Below the pieces are notes generated by a model. The model searched no databases and had not been told where the DNA came from. It saw only the letters and a program-made list of their open reading frames with translations. A DNA stretch of 64,000 nucleotides from Microvirga zambiensis WSM3693. Its GTDB lineage: Bacteria > Pseudomonadota > Alphaproteobacteria > Rhizobiales > Beijerinckiaceae. The translations under genes were made by a program, and so were the position numbers. Positions 46,902-55,334 of this stretch are shown piece by piece. How positions within the stretch are numbered: the first letter of the stretch is position 1; each line of letters begins with the position of its first letter. The DNA lies in NCBI RefSeq assembly GCF_016735695.1, contig NZ_JAERQD010000005.1, positions 124,001-188,000 of the forward strand, in the 5' to 3' direction.

Positions 46902-47667
46902 GCAGCGGACTCATAACTGCGGATCCAAATGCGAGCTGAGATTAGCTTGATGGCAGCCATGAAGTTCTCCGGGTTTTTGTCGTATCGCGCGGCGATGGCG
47001 CGGAACTGTTTGAGCGTGTTGAAGAAGCGTTCGACGAGATTTCTGTAGAGATACAGAAAGGCGCTGAAGACAAACGCGTCCTTACGGTTGCTCTTGGGCG
47101 GGATGTTAGCCCAGACGTCCTGCTCTTGAGCTTGATCACGAATGGCGTTGCCGTCGTAAGCCTTGTCGGCCAGCAGGGTCGCGCCCGGCTTCAGGTTGGC
47201 CAGCTGCCCCTCGGCTGCGGTGCCGTCATGGGCTTGGCCCTGTGGGAGAGCAATGCGGATCGGGCGGCCTTCGGCATTCCACCAAGGCATGGATCTTCTT
47301 CATCAGGCCGCCACGGGAGCGTCCCATGCCACTATCTCGATCCTCTTTTTACCCGTCGCACCATCCTGATGGACACGAACGCACGAGCTGTCGATCATGA
47401 AGAGATCGCCGTCGTAAGCGGCTGACACCGCGTCCAGGATCCGGTCCCACCCGCCGGCCTCCCGCCAGCGCACGAACCGATTGTGGCAGACCGTAGAGGA
47501 CCCATACCGCTCGGGAATGTCGCGCCAGGGTAGCCGGTGCGGAAGCGCAAGAGGATACCGTTGAGCACCCGCCGGTCGTTCACCCGCGGTACGCAGCGCG
47601 GCTTGTTGGGCAGCAACGGCTTGATGAACTTCTGCACGAAGTCAGTCAGCTCATGACGGCGCATCAC
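46898..47667 (-). pseudogene. IS5-family transposase, frameshifted
   Basis: Minus-strand pieces cover a whole IS427-like IS5 transposase: MRRHELTD, KPRCVPRVNDRRVLNGILLR, FRTGYP, a shift, then MIDSSCVRVHQDGATGKK, a second shift, DRDSGMGRSRGG, KIHALV, LLADKAYDGNAIRDQAQ, ANIPPKSNRKDAF, NLVERFFNTLKQFRAIAARYD and WIRSYESAA at the end. At least two frameshifts inactivate it unless rescued by programmed frameshifting, which some IS5 members use once. Terminal inverted repeats could not be assigned with certainty. It separates the restriction enzyme from the STAND gene. Confidence 0.85.
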
Positions 47668-47771
47668 ATCCTCTCATGACCGGGAGGAGAATCATCAAAT
47701 GACTGAAAATGAAAGATCTTTTATGGGTTCAAACCCTAACAATGAGAAGCAATCGCAGCGGGAGCTATTGC

Positions 47772-50417
47772 TTAACCTGACAATTTAGCCCCTCTATGAG
47801 CAAGATCGTGGCGGACAGCATCAATTTCGAGAACAGCCGGACTGGTAGTGTTGTAGCTCTTCAATTGCGCTTGGATTTTTTCCAAGCGCAATAGCTGCCG
47901 CTTAAGGATTGTACGAGCGGCAGAGTCAACAACAGGACGCTTCTCAACGTCCGACCACCACTGTTGAAGACCTGCAACGCCAACTCGAACTAGGTCAGTA
48001 AGGATTACGTCTGCTTCGGCCAGTTGCACTATACCGTCGAAAACTCTCAGCTTATCCCCTGCCCTTGGATTGGCTCGCTCCAATGCCGCAATGTAACCAC
48101 GAGAAAAATCGAACCGAGCACTGGTTAGTTCGGTGAAAAAGGTCTTCTCAAGTTTCACTCGTGCAATCTTTGCACTGATACGCTCAACCGCCTCGAGTGA
48201 TAGTTCCGCCATTCTCCCGTGGTCGCCACGCTGCTGGGCAACCGAGACCAATTCCTGACAAGCTCGCAAGAAGCCGCGCAAAGAAAGGTCCTGAACAGGA
48301 TCATTCGAGGCTAGGGATTTTGTGAGATCATAAAGTCCTCGCCAGTCCTGCAGCTCGGTCTTGACCTTAATCAGGTTAGGCAAAAGGTCAGGCCGAGTGG
48401 AGCCGAGGCGGTGCGCAGTCTCAAGCTCTCGATCTGCGTCTTTTAACTGTTGCGGCCGCTGCATGAAGGCATACCCGAGAACTGCGGCAACATCGCTATC
48501 CTGGGGGAACTTCTGTCGGAGATCCTGAGCTAGGATAATCGCCTGGTCTACACTGCCATTATCGACCGCAGTAAGCACGTTTCGAACACCAAATGCGATC
48601 GAACGACTGCTGGTCCGGCTCCGCTCCAATGCTCTAGCGCACGCCTTCTCGATGATGGCAGCATTACTGCCCAGGTGCACCTTCACTATCTCAGTGATCG
48701 AAACTAACTCATTTGGAGCATAAATGACTGTGTCGCCTGAATCACGGGTAGACGTTGTGATGAGATGATAAGCTTGCAATTCTGAGATGCGTTCCCGCGC
48801 AACCTTCGGCGTTACATCCAAAACGGATGCAAGATCGTTGATGCTGGTCTCACCAAGCAACAGCACCGCATACATCAGCCGGCTTGGACCACTTTGAAGT
48901 CGGTCTACTTCGCGTTTAAAGGCAAATTCCCGGACATCTTCGCCATCTTGGCCTTTCCACGTCGCGACTACATCGCTGAGGTTTTGCCCAAGCTTAACCA
49001 TTCGAACTATGGCTGCAGCAAACAGTGGAGAGCCGGACGAAGCTTCGTAGAACTCGTCTAGGACGCGACCTCTAATCTGGTCAATTTCGAACGTCGTGCA
49101 AAGATTTCCAACGTATTTCTCAAACGCATCTCGTTCAAGACCGGAGATTTTCACGACAGCGGTGGGAGGAAGTCCTTGATCTATACGAGACGTCATGAGC
49201 AGTCGGCTTGAAGCGATATCTCTACCCACCGTCCTTTGGGCCATTGCACTTAAGGCCGCTACGGTTTCCTTTTGTTCTGCTGGATCTAAGCTGTCAATGT
49301 CATCAACGATTAGAAGACAAGTATACGTACTGAGAGCCTCAACCGCACGATCCGTTAGCTCTGCAAGCGTCAGTTCATCTTCATCCTGTTCAGTGGAGAT
49401 GTCATACGACAGAACACGAAGGAACTCATGCAGTAAGCTTTCAAGATCCGTGAAATCGACCTTGGCCATGGGGACAAGTCGGCCTTGGAGGGTCGAGAAC
49501 GTTTGCTGCTTAGCCGTTAGCCATATTACCCACTCGGCCTCTCCGGCGGCTGTGTCGACAACCTCTTCAGCGAAGCGATAGGCAAGGGTCGTTTTCCCAA
49601 CACCACCAATTCCGGAGACGAGGCGGATAGGGCTTCGTTTATCTGTAAGCCAAGAGCGAAGAGATGCTAATGGTTGCTCACGGCCTACGAACTCAATCAG
49701 ATCTGGATCACGCGCGGGCAGATGGGATCGCACCTCTCGGCGCTTGAGCACCGATGGGACATCTGGTGGGCTTCGATCAGAATGCAGAAATTGCCAGTCT
49801 TCGCTTGTCGCGGTCGCAGGACGACATTCATCCCGAAAGCGAACATACGTTTCCTCTCCGAAACTGCGATCCCCATTCGGTTTCGTCGGGCCTCTCTTGC
49901 GGAAACGAACCGGGGGAGCACCTGTGGGGCGCCGCGGTACAAGGAGCAAACCTACAGAGATTGCATCGGGGCTATCTGATAGAGGAACCAGCTGGAAAGC
50001 GCACTCGATACTTGTTTCAGTATAACTTTGAATCCGCTTGTTCAGATCGCCGCAGTCAAGAACTGCATTGCAGCCCTTGATTCGATCCTTCCCTTTGTCA
50101 GCGACGCCAAAAACGATGTAACCACCATAGCTGTTATGGAACGATACTACATCCTTAATGATATCGCCCAGTTCTGCCTTATGCCTATCGCGGTCGTCTC
50201 CGGTTGGCCTTTCAGGAAGAGCTGGAAGCTTCTCCTTATAATCCCATAGAGCCGTTTCAAAGTCGTATGGCTGCCCACTTCTGAATAGGGCGAGCATGAC
50301 ATCACGATTTAAAGCGCCAATATCGACAAGAGTCCGGACCTGGAGAAGCAACTGGTTGATACCGGCTTCCGGGTTGGATATTGCGCCGAGGGTCGGGCTA
50401 ACTGCCGCACCTACCAT
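47772..50417 (-). CDS. AlbA/Schlafen-like domain fused to an NB-ARC-type STAND ATPase, probable defence protein
   Basis: 881 aa. Residues about 50-200 match an AlbA_2/Schlafen-like domain (ALWDYKEKLP, IIKDVVSFHNSYGGYIVFGV, then CAFQLVPLSD). Residues about 240-560 are an NB-ARC-type STAND ATPase: GREQPLASL, P-loop SGIGGVGKTTLAYRFAEE near 269-285, Walker B LLIVDDIDSLD near 369, RLLMTSRID (sensor), and GSPLFAAAIVRM (GxP-type loop). A winged helix (INDLASVLDVTPKVARERIS) and a C-terminal helical repeat region resembling TPRs (LGYAFMQRP, ADRELETAHRLG) follow. The ATG at 50417 has GAGG nine bases upstream; a GTG at 50450 is possible. The layout effector-STAND-sensor is that of bacterial NLR-like immune proteins. 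Role inferred. Confidence 0.8.
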   Translation of the reverse strand: MVGAAVSPTLGAISNPEAGINQLLLQVRTLVDIGALNRDVMLALFRSGQPYDFETALWDYKEKLPALPERPTGDDRDRHKAELGDIIKDVVSFHNSYGGYIVFGVADKGKDRIKGCNAVLDCGDLNKRIQSYTETSIECAFQLVPLSDSPDAISVGLLLVPRRPTGAPPVRFRKRGPTKPNGDRSFGEETYVRFRDECRPATATSEDWQFLHSDRSPPDVPSVLKRREVRSHLPARDPDLIEFVGREQPLASLRSWLTDKRSPIRLVSGIGGVGKTTLAYRFAEEVVDTAAGEAEWVIWLTAKQQTFSTLQGRLVPMAKVDFTDLESLLHEFLRVLSYDISTEQDEDELTLAELTDRAVEALSTYTCLLIVDDIDSLDPAEQKETVAALSAMAQRTVGRDIASSRLLMTSRIDQGLPPTAVVKISGLERDAFEKYVGNLCTTFEIDQIRGRVLDEFYEASSGSPLFAAAIVRMVKLGQNLSDVVATWKGQDGEDVREFAFKREVDRLQSGPSRLMYAVLLLGETSINDLASVLDVTPKVARERISELQAYHLITTSTRDSGDTVIYAPNELVSITEIVKVHLGSNAAIIEKACARALERSRTSSRSIAFGVRNVLTAVDNGSVDQAIILAQDLRQKFPQDSDVAAVLGYAFMQRPQQLKDADRELETAHRLGSTRPDLLPNLIKVKTELQDWRGLYDLTKSLASNDPVQDLSLRGFLRACQELVSVAQQRGDHGRMAELSLEAVERISAKIARVKLEKTFFTELTSARFDFSRGYIAALERANPRAGDKLRVFDGIVQLAEADVILTDLVRVGVAGLQQWWSDVEKRPVVDSAARTILKRQLLRLEKIQAQLKSYNTTSPAVLEIDAVRHDLAHRGAKLSG

Positions 50418-50729
50418 TAAACTAGCCTCGATCCTTCCACCTGAATGCACCAGTCAAATGCTACAGGTTGGCGTTTAGTTATTTTTGAACAGACAGTACG
50501 CGACCTACTTCAGCTCCAGAGACCCGACAAGCCATCACTGCACCTTCCTCACATCTGTCGCTCTGGCGAGCTGCTCCTGCCAGTACAGCATTTGAGTCAT
50601 TCCGAACCGTCGACATAAGCGGAATATTAGGTTGGTTTTGCTGGGAGCCAGATTACCCCGGCGTTTACCCCACAACGAGAACATATCTCCTAGGCGCTTC
50701 CATAGATGATCTTAATCCGTTGGAAAAAC
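50418..50729. other. right end of the island, no gene seen
   Basis: About 310 bp between the STAND gene start and the intact tRNA-Arg. It should contain the promoter of the STAND gene. No small gene, inverted repeat or known site was recognised. Confidence 0.35.
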
Positions 50730-50774
50730 TGGCGATCCCGGGAAGACTCGAACTTCCGACCTTCGGTTTAGGAA
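50730..50774. repeat. island attachment repeat inside tRNA-Arg (right)
   Basis: The 45 bp are identical to 37864-37908 and cover the 3' part of the tRNA gene. The island restored the intact gene on integration, so the tRNA remains functional. Confidence 0.93.
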
Positions 50775-50806
50775 ACCGCTGCTCTGTCCTGCTGAGCTAC
50801 GGGACC
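50730..50806 (-). tRNA. tRNA-Arg, anticodon CCT
   Basis: Minus-strand sequence folds as a tRNA of 77 nt with encoded CCA. Acceptor GGTCCCG pairs with CGGGATC (one G-U), followed by discriminator G and CCA. The D-arm contains AGCTCAGCAGGACAGAGC, the anticodon loop TTCCTAA gives CCT, and the T-arm is GGAAGTTCGAGTCTTCC. Its 3' 45 nt, from the anticodon loop on, are the integration target of the island lying downstream and are duplicated at 37864-37908. Confidence 0.95.
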
Positions 50807-50973
50807 GCTTGAGGAGAGCGGGTGTAGCATGGTCGTTCAGGGCATTCCAGAGGGTGCGGCCATTCCATGGCAGGGCGGTGCGCCTTGTCTCGTCGATCCA
50901 TCACGATCCAAACTTCTGCCTGATGGGAGCCGCCGCATCGCCGGTCGCGGGTGCGGCGGCTGACGCGGCAGCG

Positions 50974-51567
50974 TTATCGGGTCATCGGCTCCGGCATGTG
51001 AACCGGCAGCATGAGATGCTCGTAGGGTGTATCGGGCCACATGACATAGGGTTGTGCGGTGTCGGGCTTCGGGGTCCTGGGATACCCTTCCATCATGCCC
51101 TTGGCGCCCACGACCATCACGTGAGGCCCGGTTTCGACCCAATTGTTGTTGGCTTCCGGTTTCTGGGCGTAGGGATCGGTGTTGCTCGAATCCGTGCCGC
51201 CCGAGAGCATGTACATGAAGCCGACCTTGTTGTGCGGCGGCTCCTTCTTCTCGAGCCAGGCCTGCGCCCATTCCATGGCGTTCTGGTCCCCGCACATGGG
51301 ATCGGGCCCAGGCGTGTTCGGGTTGTCGGCCAGGCAAGTGAAGCCGTTGCTGCCTTTGCGGACAACCCGCATCTTGCCGTCGGGAGACACGTCGACGATC
51401 GTGGCGTCCCTGGCGACCGCCGGCGGTGCGGCCGTCATAGCGCTCTTGATGAGATCCTCATCGCTCATGGATCCGGACGCATGCTGATGCTGGGCATACC
51501 CCGCACCGGCAAAGATCAATGTCGTGATGCTGCACGCGAACCAAGCGAGAATACGATGCCTTGTCAT
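50974..51567 (-). CDS. secreted protein of unknown function
   Basis: 197 aa with a signal peptide (FACSITTLIFAGAGYAQ). A His-rich start (HQHASG) is followed by AMTAAPPAVARDATIVDVSP, a FTCLADNPNTPGPDPMCGD segment with two Cys, HNKVGFMYMLSGGTDSSNTDPYA, GPHVMVVG and YVMWPDTPYEHLMLPV. I have seen similar proteins annotated only as hypothetical in this order. Probably periplasmic. First core gene to the right of the island. Confidence 0.75.
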   Translation of the reverse strand: MTRHRILAWFACSITTLIFAGAGYAQHQHASGSMSDEDLIKSAMTAAPPAVARDATIVDVSPDGKMRVVRKGSNGFTCLADNPNTPGPDPMCGDQNAMEWAQAWLEKKEPPHNKVGFMYMLSGGTDSSNTDPYAQKPEANNNWVETGPHVMVVGAKGMMEGYPRTPKPDTAQPYVMWPDTPYEHLMLPVHMPEPMTR

Positions 51568-51731
51568 GGTTCAGCTCCTGTTGCTGTGCAACCGGCGCCC
51601 GCCATTTTACGCCTGCATGCCCTTTTTGGGGAGCAATCTTCTCGCCGCCCCCCCCGAAACTGCTACGCTTGCGATTGGTAGCGGAACCGGCCTCGCTCGG
51701 GCCGGTTGGTGAAGGCAACCGGAGGCCGACC

Positions 51732-51944
51732 ATGGCGCAGACGCTTCGCGATTTCCTCAAGCAGGTCCAGAACCTTCCCCCCGACACCCTGCTCTGCGTA
51801 GCCGAGGTGGACGAGGCCTTCGCCGCGCATGTGGAGGAGATCGAGATCGTCGAGAACGCGAAATCGCAGAACCGCAAGGCGCAGGGCACCGAGGCGGTGG
51901 AGCTCGGCAACGGCAGCCAGAGGGTCGTGGTGATCCGCTGGTGA
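51732..51944 (+). CDS. small hypothetical protein
   Basis: 70 aa; GGAGG lies six bases before the ATG. TLRDFLKQVQNLPPDTLLCV, then an acidic helix (VDEAFAAHVEEIEIVEN) and a beta-strand end QRVVVIRW. No export signal. No family recognised. In the same direction as the SNase-like gene 50 bp downstream. Confidence 0.6.
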   Translation: MAQTLRDFLKQVQNLPPDTLLCVAEVDEAFAAHVEEIEIVENAKSQNRKAQGTEAVELGNGSQRVVVIRW

Positions 51945-51994
51945 GCGCCCACGAAGCATAGCCGTTTTCCCCGGATCCGGTATGATCCGGTCTC

Positions 51995-52804
51995 ATGGGG
52001 GCGAGACTGTGCATTGTTCTGGCAGCGGGACTTTGGGCGATGGCGTCCCCAGTCCTGTCGCAGCCCGTTTCGGATGCGCGGCGCGAGCCGGGTTGTGCGG
52101 CACGGGACGAGCCCGACCGGCTCCAGGACATGACGCCGGAAGGCGATCTCAGCCTTGCATCCGGACGCCTCGCCATCTTGTCCGGCATTCGGCTTCCGGA
52201 CGAACCGCCGTATCGGGACGAGGCCCTGTCCTGGCTGCGTGCGAGAATCGGCCAGCCGGTTCTCGTGCGGAAATCGGGGCAGCCCGACCGATGGGGCCGC
52301 TTTTCCATACACATCCGCCCGGCGAACGACGCTTCCGCTGCCAACTGGAACCGGGAAATGGTGGCGGCCGGCCTCGCCATCGTCGATCCGGGCCTCGACG
52401 AGGTTTTCTGTCAGCCGGAATTGCTGACGATCGAGGCTTTCGCCCGCCAACGACGCCTTGGTGTTTGGGCGGATGACCGCTATAAGCCCCTGGATGTCAG
52501 TCAGCCGGAGCGCCTGCGCGACCGGGCCGGTCGATTTGTGCTGGTCGAAGGTCGCATCAGAAGCATCGGCGAGCGCGCACAACGCACCTATTTGAACTTC
52601 GGGGGGCTCTGGGCAGAAGACTTCACGATCATCATTCCCAGGAAGACTTGGAAAAGAATGTCGGAAAGCGGCATGGGCGCCGAGGCGCTCAAGGGTCGCC
52701 GGATCAGGGCCCGAGGCATTTTGCAGCCTTGGCAAGGCATGGCTTTCTCCATTGTCATACCGGACATGATCGAGCGTCTTGAGGGTGACCGCCTGCCACG
52801 ATGA
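51995..52804 (+). CDS. secreted SNase-like (thermonuclease-family) protein
   Basis: 269 aa with a signal peptide (LCIVLAAGLWAMASPVLS). Residues about 50-160 resemble a staphylococcal-nuclease OB-fold: LAILSGIRLPDEP, EALSWLRARIGQPVLVR, DRWGRFSIHI, NREMVAAGLAIVDPG and ARQRRLGVWAD. Several catalytic Arg/Glu positions of true nucleases cannot be confirmed by eye. The C-terminal 90 residues form a second domain (VLVEGRIRSIGERAQRTYLN, RIRARGIL). Six bases before the M48 protease gene, so likely co-transcribed. Confidence 0.78.
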   Translation: MGARLCIVLAAGLWAMASPVLSQPVSDARREPGCAARDEPDRLQDMTPEGDLSLASGRLAILSGIRLPDEPPYRDEALSWLRARIGQPVLVRKSGQPDRWGRFSIHIRPANDASAANWNREMVAAGLAIVDPGLDEVFCQPELLTIEAFARQRRLGVWADDRYKPLDVSQPERLRDRAGRFVLVEGRIRSIGERAQRTYLNFGGLWAEDFTIIIPRKTWKRMSESGMGAEALKGRRIRARGILQPWQGMAFSIVIPDMIERLEGDRLPR

Positions 52805-52810
52805 ACGAGC

Positions 52811-54235
52811 ATGAGCACAACACGTCGAACAGGTAGCCTCGGGATCCTCGGAAGCGTCGTGCTGGCAGCCCTGCTTGCCGGCTGCACGAGCTTCGGCGGC
52901 GATGTCTCGCTTCCTGCGAATGCGCCGCGGGTGATCGGCCCGGACCGGGACCGCGATCATGTCCGGCTGATAAGGGCCTTCGGCGGCGAGGGCCGCGCAC
53001 CGCAGCTGCAGCAGATGCTGACCGACGTGACCAACCGGCTCGTCATGGCCACCGACCGGCCGGACGAAGCCTTCCAGGTGACGATCCTGAACTCACCCGT
53101 GGTCAACGCCTTCGCCCTGCCCAACGGCCGCCTCTACGTCACCCGTGGGCTTCTGGCGCTCGCCAACGACACCTCCGAGGTGGCGGCCGTGCTCTCGCAC
53201 GAGATCGCCCACGTCACGCTTCGCCATGCCTCGCAGCGCAGCGAGCTGCAGGCGCGCTCCGACCTGATCGAGCGCGTGGCCGAGAACGTGCTCAACGATG
53301 CCGAGGAGGCCGCCGTGGCGCAAACCCAGGCGCGTTCCGCGCTCGCGAGCTTCTCGCGGGCGCAGGAGCTCGAGGCCGATCAGATGGGCGTGAAGGTTCT
53401 GGCCCGTGCGGGCTTCGACCCCTATGGCGCCCCCCGCTTCCTGACGGCCCTCGGCCGCTCGGGCACGAGTTCCGACAGTTCCACGGCCGAGCGCAACGCC
53501 TCGCACCCGCGCACCGACGACCGCGTAGCACGGGCGCTGCAGGCGGCCCGGCGCTCGGGGATCCAGGGTACCGGGGAAACGGGACGCCTCGCCTATATGA
53601 CCGCCCTCGACGGCCTCGCCTATGGCGACGATCCGGCGGACGGCGTGGTGAAGGGCCGCCGCTTCATCCATTCGCGCCTCGGGGTCGCCTTCGAGGCGCC
53701 TGAGAGCTTCACCCTGGAGAACACCTCCCAGGCCGTGCTCGGCGCCTCCGCCGACGGCGAACGGCGCCTGCTCTTCGATGCCGCCGACACGCCGGACGGA
53801 CAGAGCCTGGAAGACGTGCTGCGCTCGACCTGGACGGATACGATCGAACCGGGAAGCCTGACCACCGGCACCGTGAACGGCTTGCCCATGGTCACGGCTT
53901 TGTCCAACGGCAAGGAATGGACCTTCCGCCTCTCCGCCATCCGGATCGGCAACACCACCTACCGCCTGATCATGGCCACCCGCGGCAACAAGTCGGATCT
54001 GGAAGGGATCTTCCAGCAGACCCTGAACAGCGTCAGGCAGGTGCAGCAGGACGAGGCGCGGCGGATCAGGCCGCTCAAGCTGCAGGTCGTCACCGCCCAG
54101 CGCGGCGACACCCCGCAGAGCCTCGCCGCCCGCATGCCGATCGACCGTCCGCTCGAGCGCTTCCTGCTCCTGAACGGCCTCGACCGCAATGCCGCCCTGG
54201 CCGCAGGCGAGCGCTACAAGATCGTCGTCGAATAA
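52811..54235 (+). CDS. M48-family metalloprotease lipoprotein with LysM-like C-terminus
   Basis: 474-aa envelope protease, probably an outer-membrane-quality-control enzyme like BepA. The signal peptide ends in a lipobox (LLAGCTS). The zinc motif HEIAH is at 130-134 (SHEIAHVTLRH), with the third ligand Glu in ELEADQMGVKVL. NAFALPNGRLYVTRGLL before the motif is typical. The C-terminal 55 residues (AQRGDTPQSLAARMPI, RYKIVVE) look like a LysM-type peptidoglycan-binding domain. Convergent with rpoH2; the two share a terminator hairpin. Confidence 0.92.
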   Translation: MSTTRRTGSLGILGSVVLAALLAGCTSFGGDVSLPANAPRVIGPDRDRDHVRLIRAFGGEGRAPQLQQMLTDVTNRLVMATDRPDEAFQVTILNSPVVNAFALPNGRLYVTRGLLALANDTSEVAAVLSHEIAHVTLRHASQRSELQARSDLIERVAENVLNDAEEAAVAQTQARSALASFSRAQELEADQMGVKVLARAGFDPYGAPRFLTALGRSGTSSDSSTAERNASHPRTDDRVARALQAARRSGIQGTGETGRLAYMTALDGLAYGDDPADGVVKGRRFIHSRLGVAFEAPESFTLENTSQAVLGASADGERRLLFDAADTPDGQSLEDVLRSTWTDTIEPGSLTTGTVNGLPMVTALSNGKEWTFRLSAIRIGNTTYRLIMATRGNKSDLEGIFQQTLNSVRQVQQDEARRIRPLKLQVVTAQRGDTPQSLAARMPIDRPLERFLLLNGLDRNAALAAGERYKIVVE

Positions 54236-54242
54236 CGCGAAA

Positions 54243-54268
54243 CGGCGGAGCTTTTGACTGCTCCGCCG
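54243..54268. terminator. bidirectional terminator hairpin between M48 and rpoH2 genes
   Basis: CGGCGGAGC, eight bases, GCTCCGCCG form a 9-bp GC-rich stem in the 61-bp gap between two convergent genes. No long T run follows on either strand. Confidence 0.65.
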
Positions 54269-54296
54269 CTGAAATCCGGTCTAGATAATCCGTAAT

Positions 54297-55169
54297 TTAG
54301 ACGAATGCGCCCGAGGCCTGGGGATAGCGCTCCACCAGGGCGCGCTTTAGCTTTTCAAGCGCCCGGTTCTCGATCTGGCGCACGCGCTCCTTCGAAATCC
54401 CGAGCCGGTCGCCGAGGAATTCCAGGGTCACCTGCTCGTCGTCGAGGCGACGGGCGCGCAGGATGCGCAGTTCCCGCTCGTTGAGCACTTCGAGGGCCTG
54501 CTGCAGCCAGCGCACGCGGCGTTCCGTATCGATCACGTCGGTGACGCTCTCGTCCGGCAGGGGGCTGTTGTCGACGAGGAATTCGACCCGCTCGGCGGAA
54601 TTTCCCGGATCGGCGTCGAGAACCGGCGCGTTGAGGGATGTGTCGGGTGCCGAGAGGCGGGCATCCATCAGGGCGACATCAGCCTTCGACACGCCGATCG
54701 CCTCGGCGATCTTCGCGTGCACATCCGAGGAGATGCGCTCCTCGCCACCGCGGGTCAGGCGGGCGCGCAACCGGCGCAGATTGAAGAAAAGCGCCTTCTG
54801 GGCGGAACTCGTTCCACCGCGAACGATTGACCAATTGCGAAGGATGTAATCTTGCACGGAGGCACGGATCCACCAGGTGGCATAGGTCGAGAAACGCACC
54901 TCGCGTTCGGGCTCGAACCGGGCAGCGGCTTCGAGGAGGCCCACATGGCCTTCCTGCACGAGATCGGCCATGGGAAGGCCATAATGGCGGAAACGGGCTG
55001 CCAGCGCGATGACGAGGCGCATATGGGCAGCGGTCAATTGATGAAGCGCTGCTTCGTCGCGGTTCTCTTTCCAGCGCACGGCAAGCAGGTGCTCCTCTTC
55101 TCTTTCGAGAAAAGGTGCATTCATGGCAGCACGGACGAACCGGCGGCGAACCCCTGAGATTTCTCCCAT
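54297..55169 (-). CDS. rpoH2: RNA polymerase sigma-32-type factor RpoH2
   Basis: 290-aa sigma factor of the heat-shock group. Region 2 shows DLVQEGHVGLLEAAARFEP and VRFSTYATWWIRASVQDYIL; the RpoH box region is QKALFFNLRRLRARL; region 4 shows LNERELRILRARRL and LGDRLGISKERVRQIENRAL. It most resembles the second RpoH of alphaproteobacteria, used in oxidative and photo-oxidative stress. GGGAG lies nine bases before the ATG at 55169; an internal ATG at 55124 is possible. Confidence 0.9.
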   Translation of the reverse strand: MGEISGVRRRFVRAAMNAPFLEREEEHLLAVRWKENRDEAALHQLTAAHMRLVIALAARFRHYGLPMADLVQEGHVGLLEAAARFEPEREVRFSTYATWWIRASVQDYILRNWSIVRGGTSSAQKALFFNLRRLRARLTRGGEERISSDVHAKIAEAIGVSKADVALMDARLSAPDTSLNAPVLDADPGNSAERVEFLVDNSPLPDESVTDVIDTERRVRWLQQALEVLNERELRILRARRLDDEQVTLEFLGDRLGISKERVRQIENRALEKLKRALVERYPQASGAFV

Positions 55170-55281
55170 TGTGTGCTCTCCCTTGGCAGAGACACAACGA
55201 GCGAGGCCGCGAAAAGTTCACCTCCAACAGCCAAGTTCTGCAAAATAGATTTCGGCTGCCGAAAAACAAGGCATAGGACAC

Positions 55282-55309
55282 AAAAAAGCCCGGCTGACGC
55301 CGGGCTTTT
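55282..55309 (-). terminator. rho-independent terminator of carD
   Basis: AAAAGCCCGGC, TGAC, GCCGGGCTTTT is an 11-bp perfect stem; on the minus strand it is followed by a run of six T, 26 bp after the carD stop. Confidence 0.88.
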
Positions 55310-55334
55310 GAACGAATGGGATGAACGCCCTCGA

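Larger units (their letters stand above)
37864..50774. mobile_element. integrated genomic island at tRNA-Arg(CCT)
   Basis: 12.9 kb bounded by the 45-bp direct repeats at 37864-37908 and 50730-50774. Contents in order: tyrosine integrase, unknown 197-aa protein, AlpA-like regulator, primase-helicase, hairpin/repeat region, MmeI-like restriction-modification enzyme, broken IS5-type transposase, and an AlbA/Schlafen-STAND ATPase protein. Gene density is low and codon use looks less GC-rich than in the flanks. The primase-helicase resembles those of P4-like satellites and integrative elements. No capsid, tail or conjugation genes are present, so transfer would depend on a helper. Confidence 0.88.
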
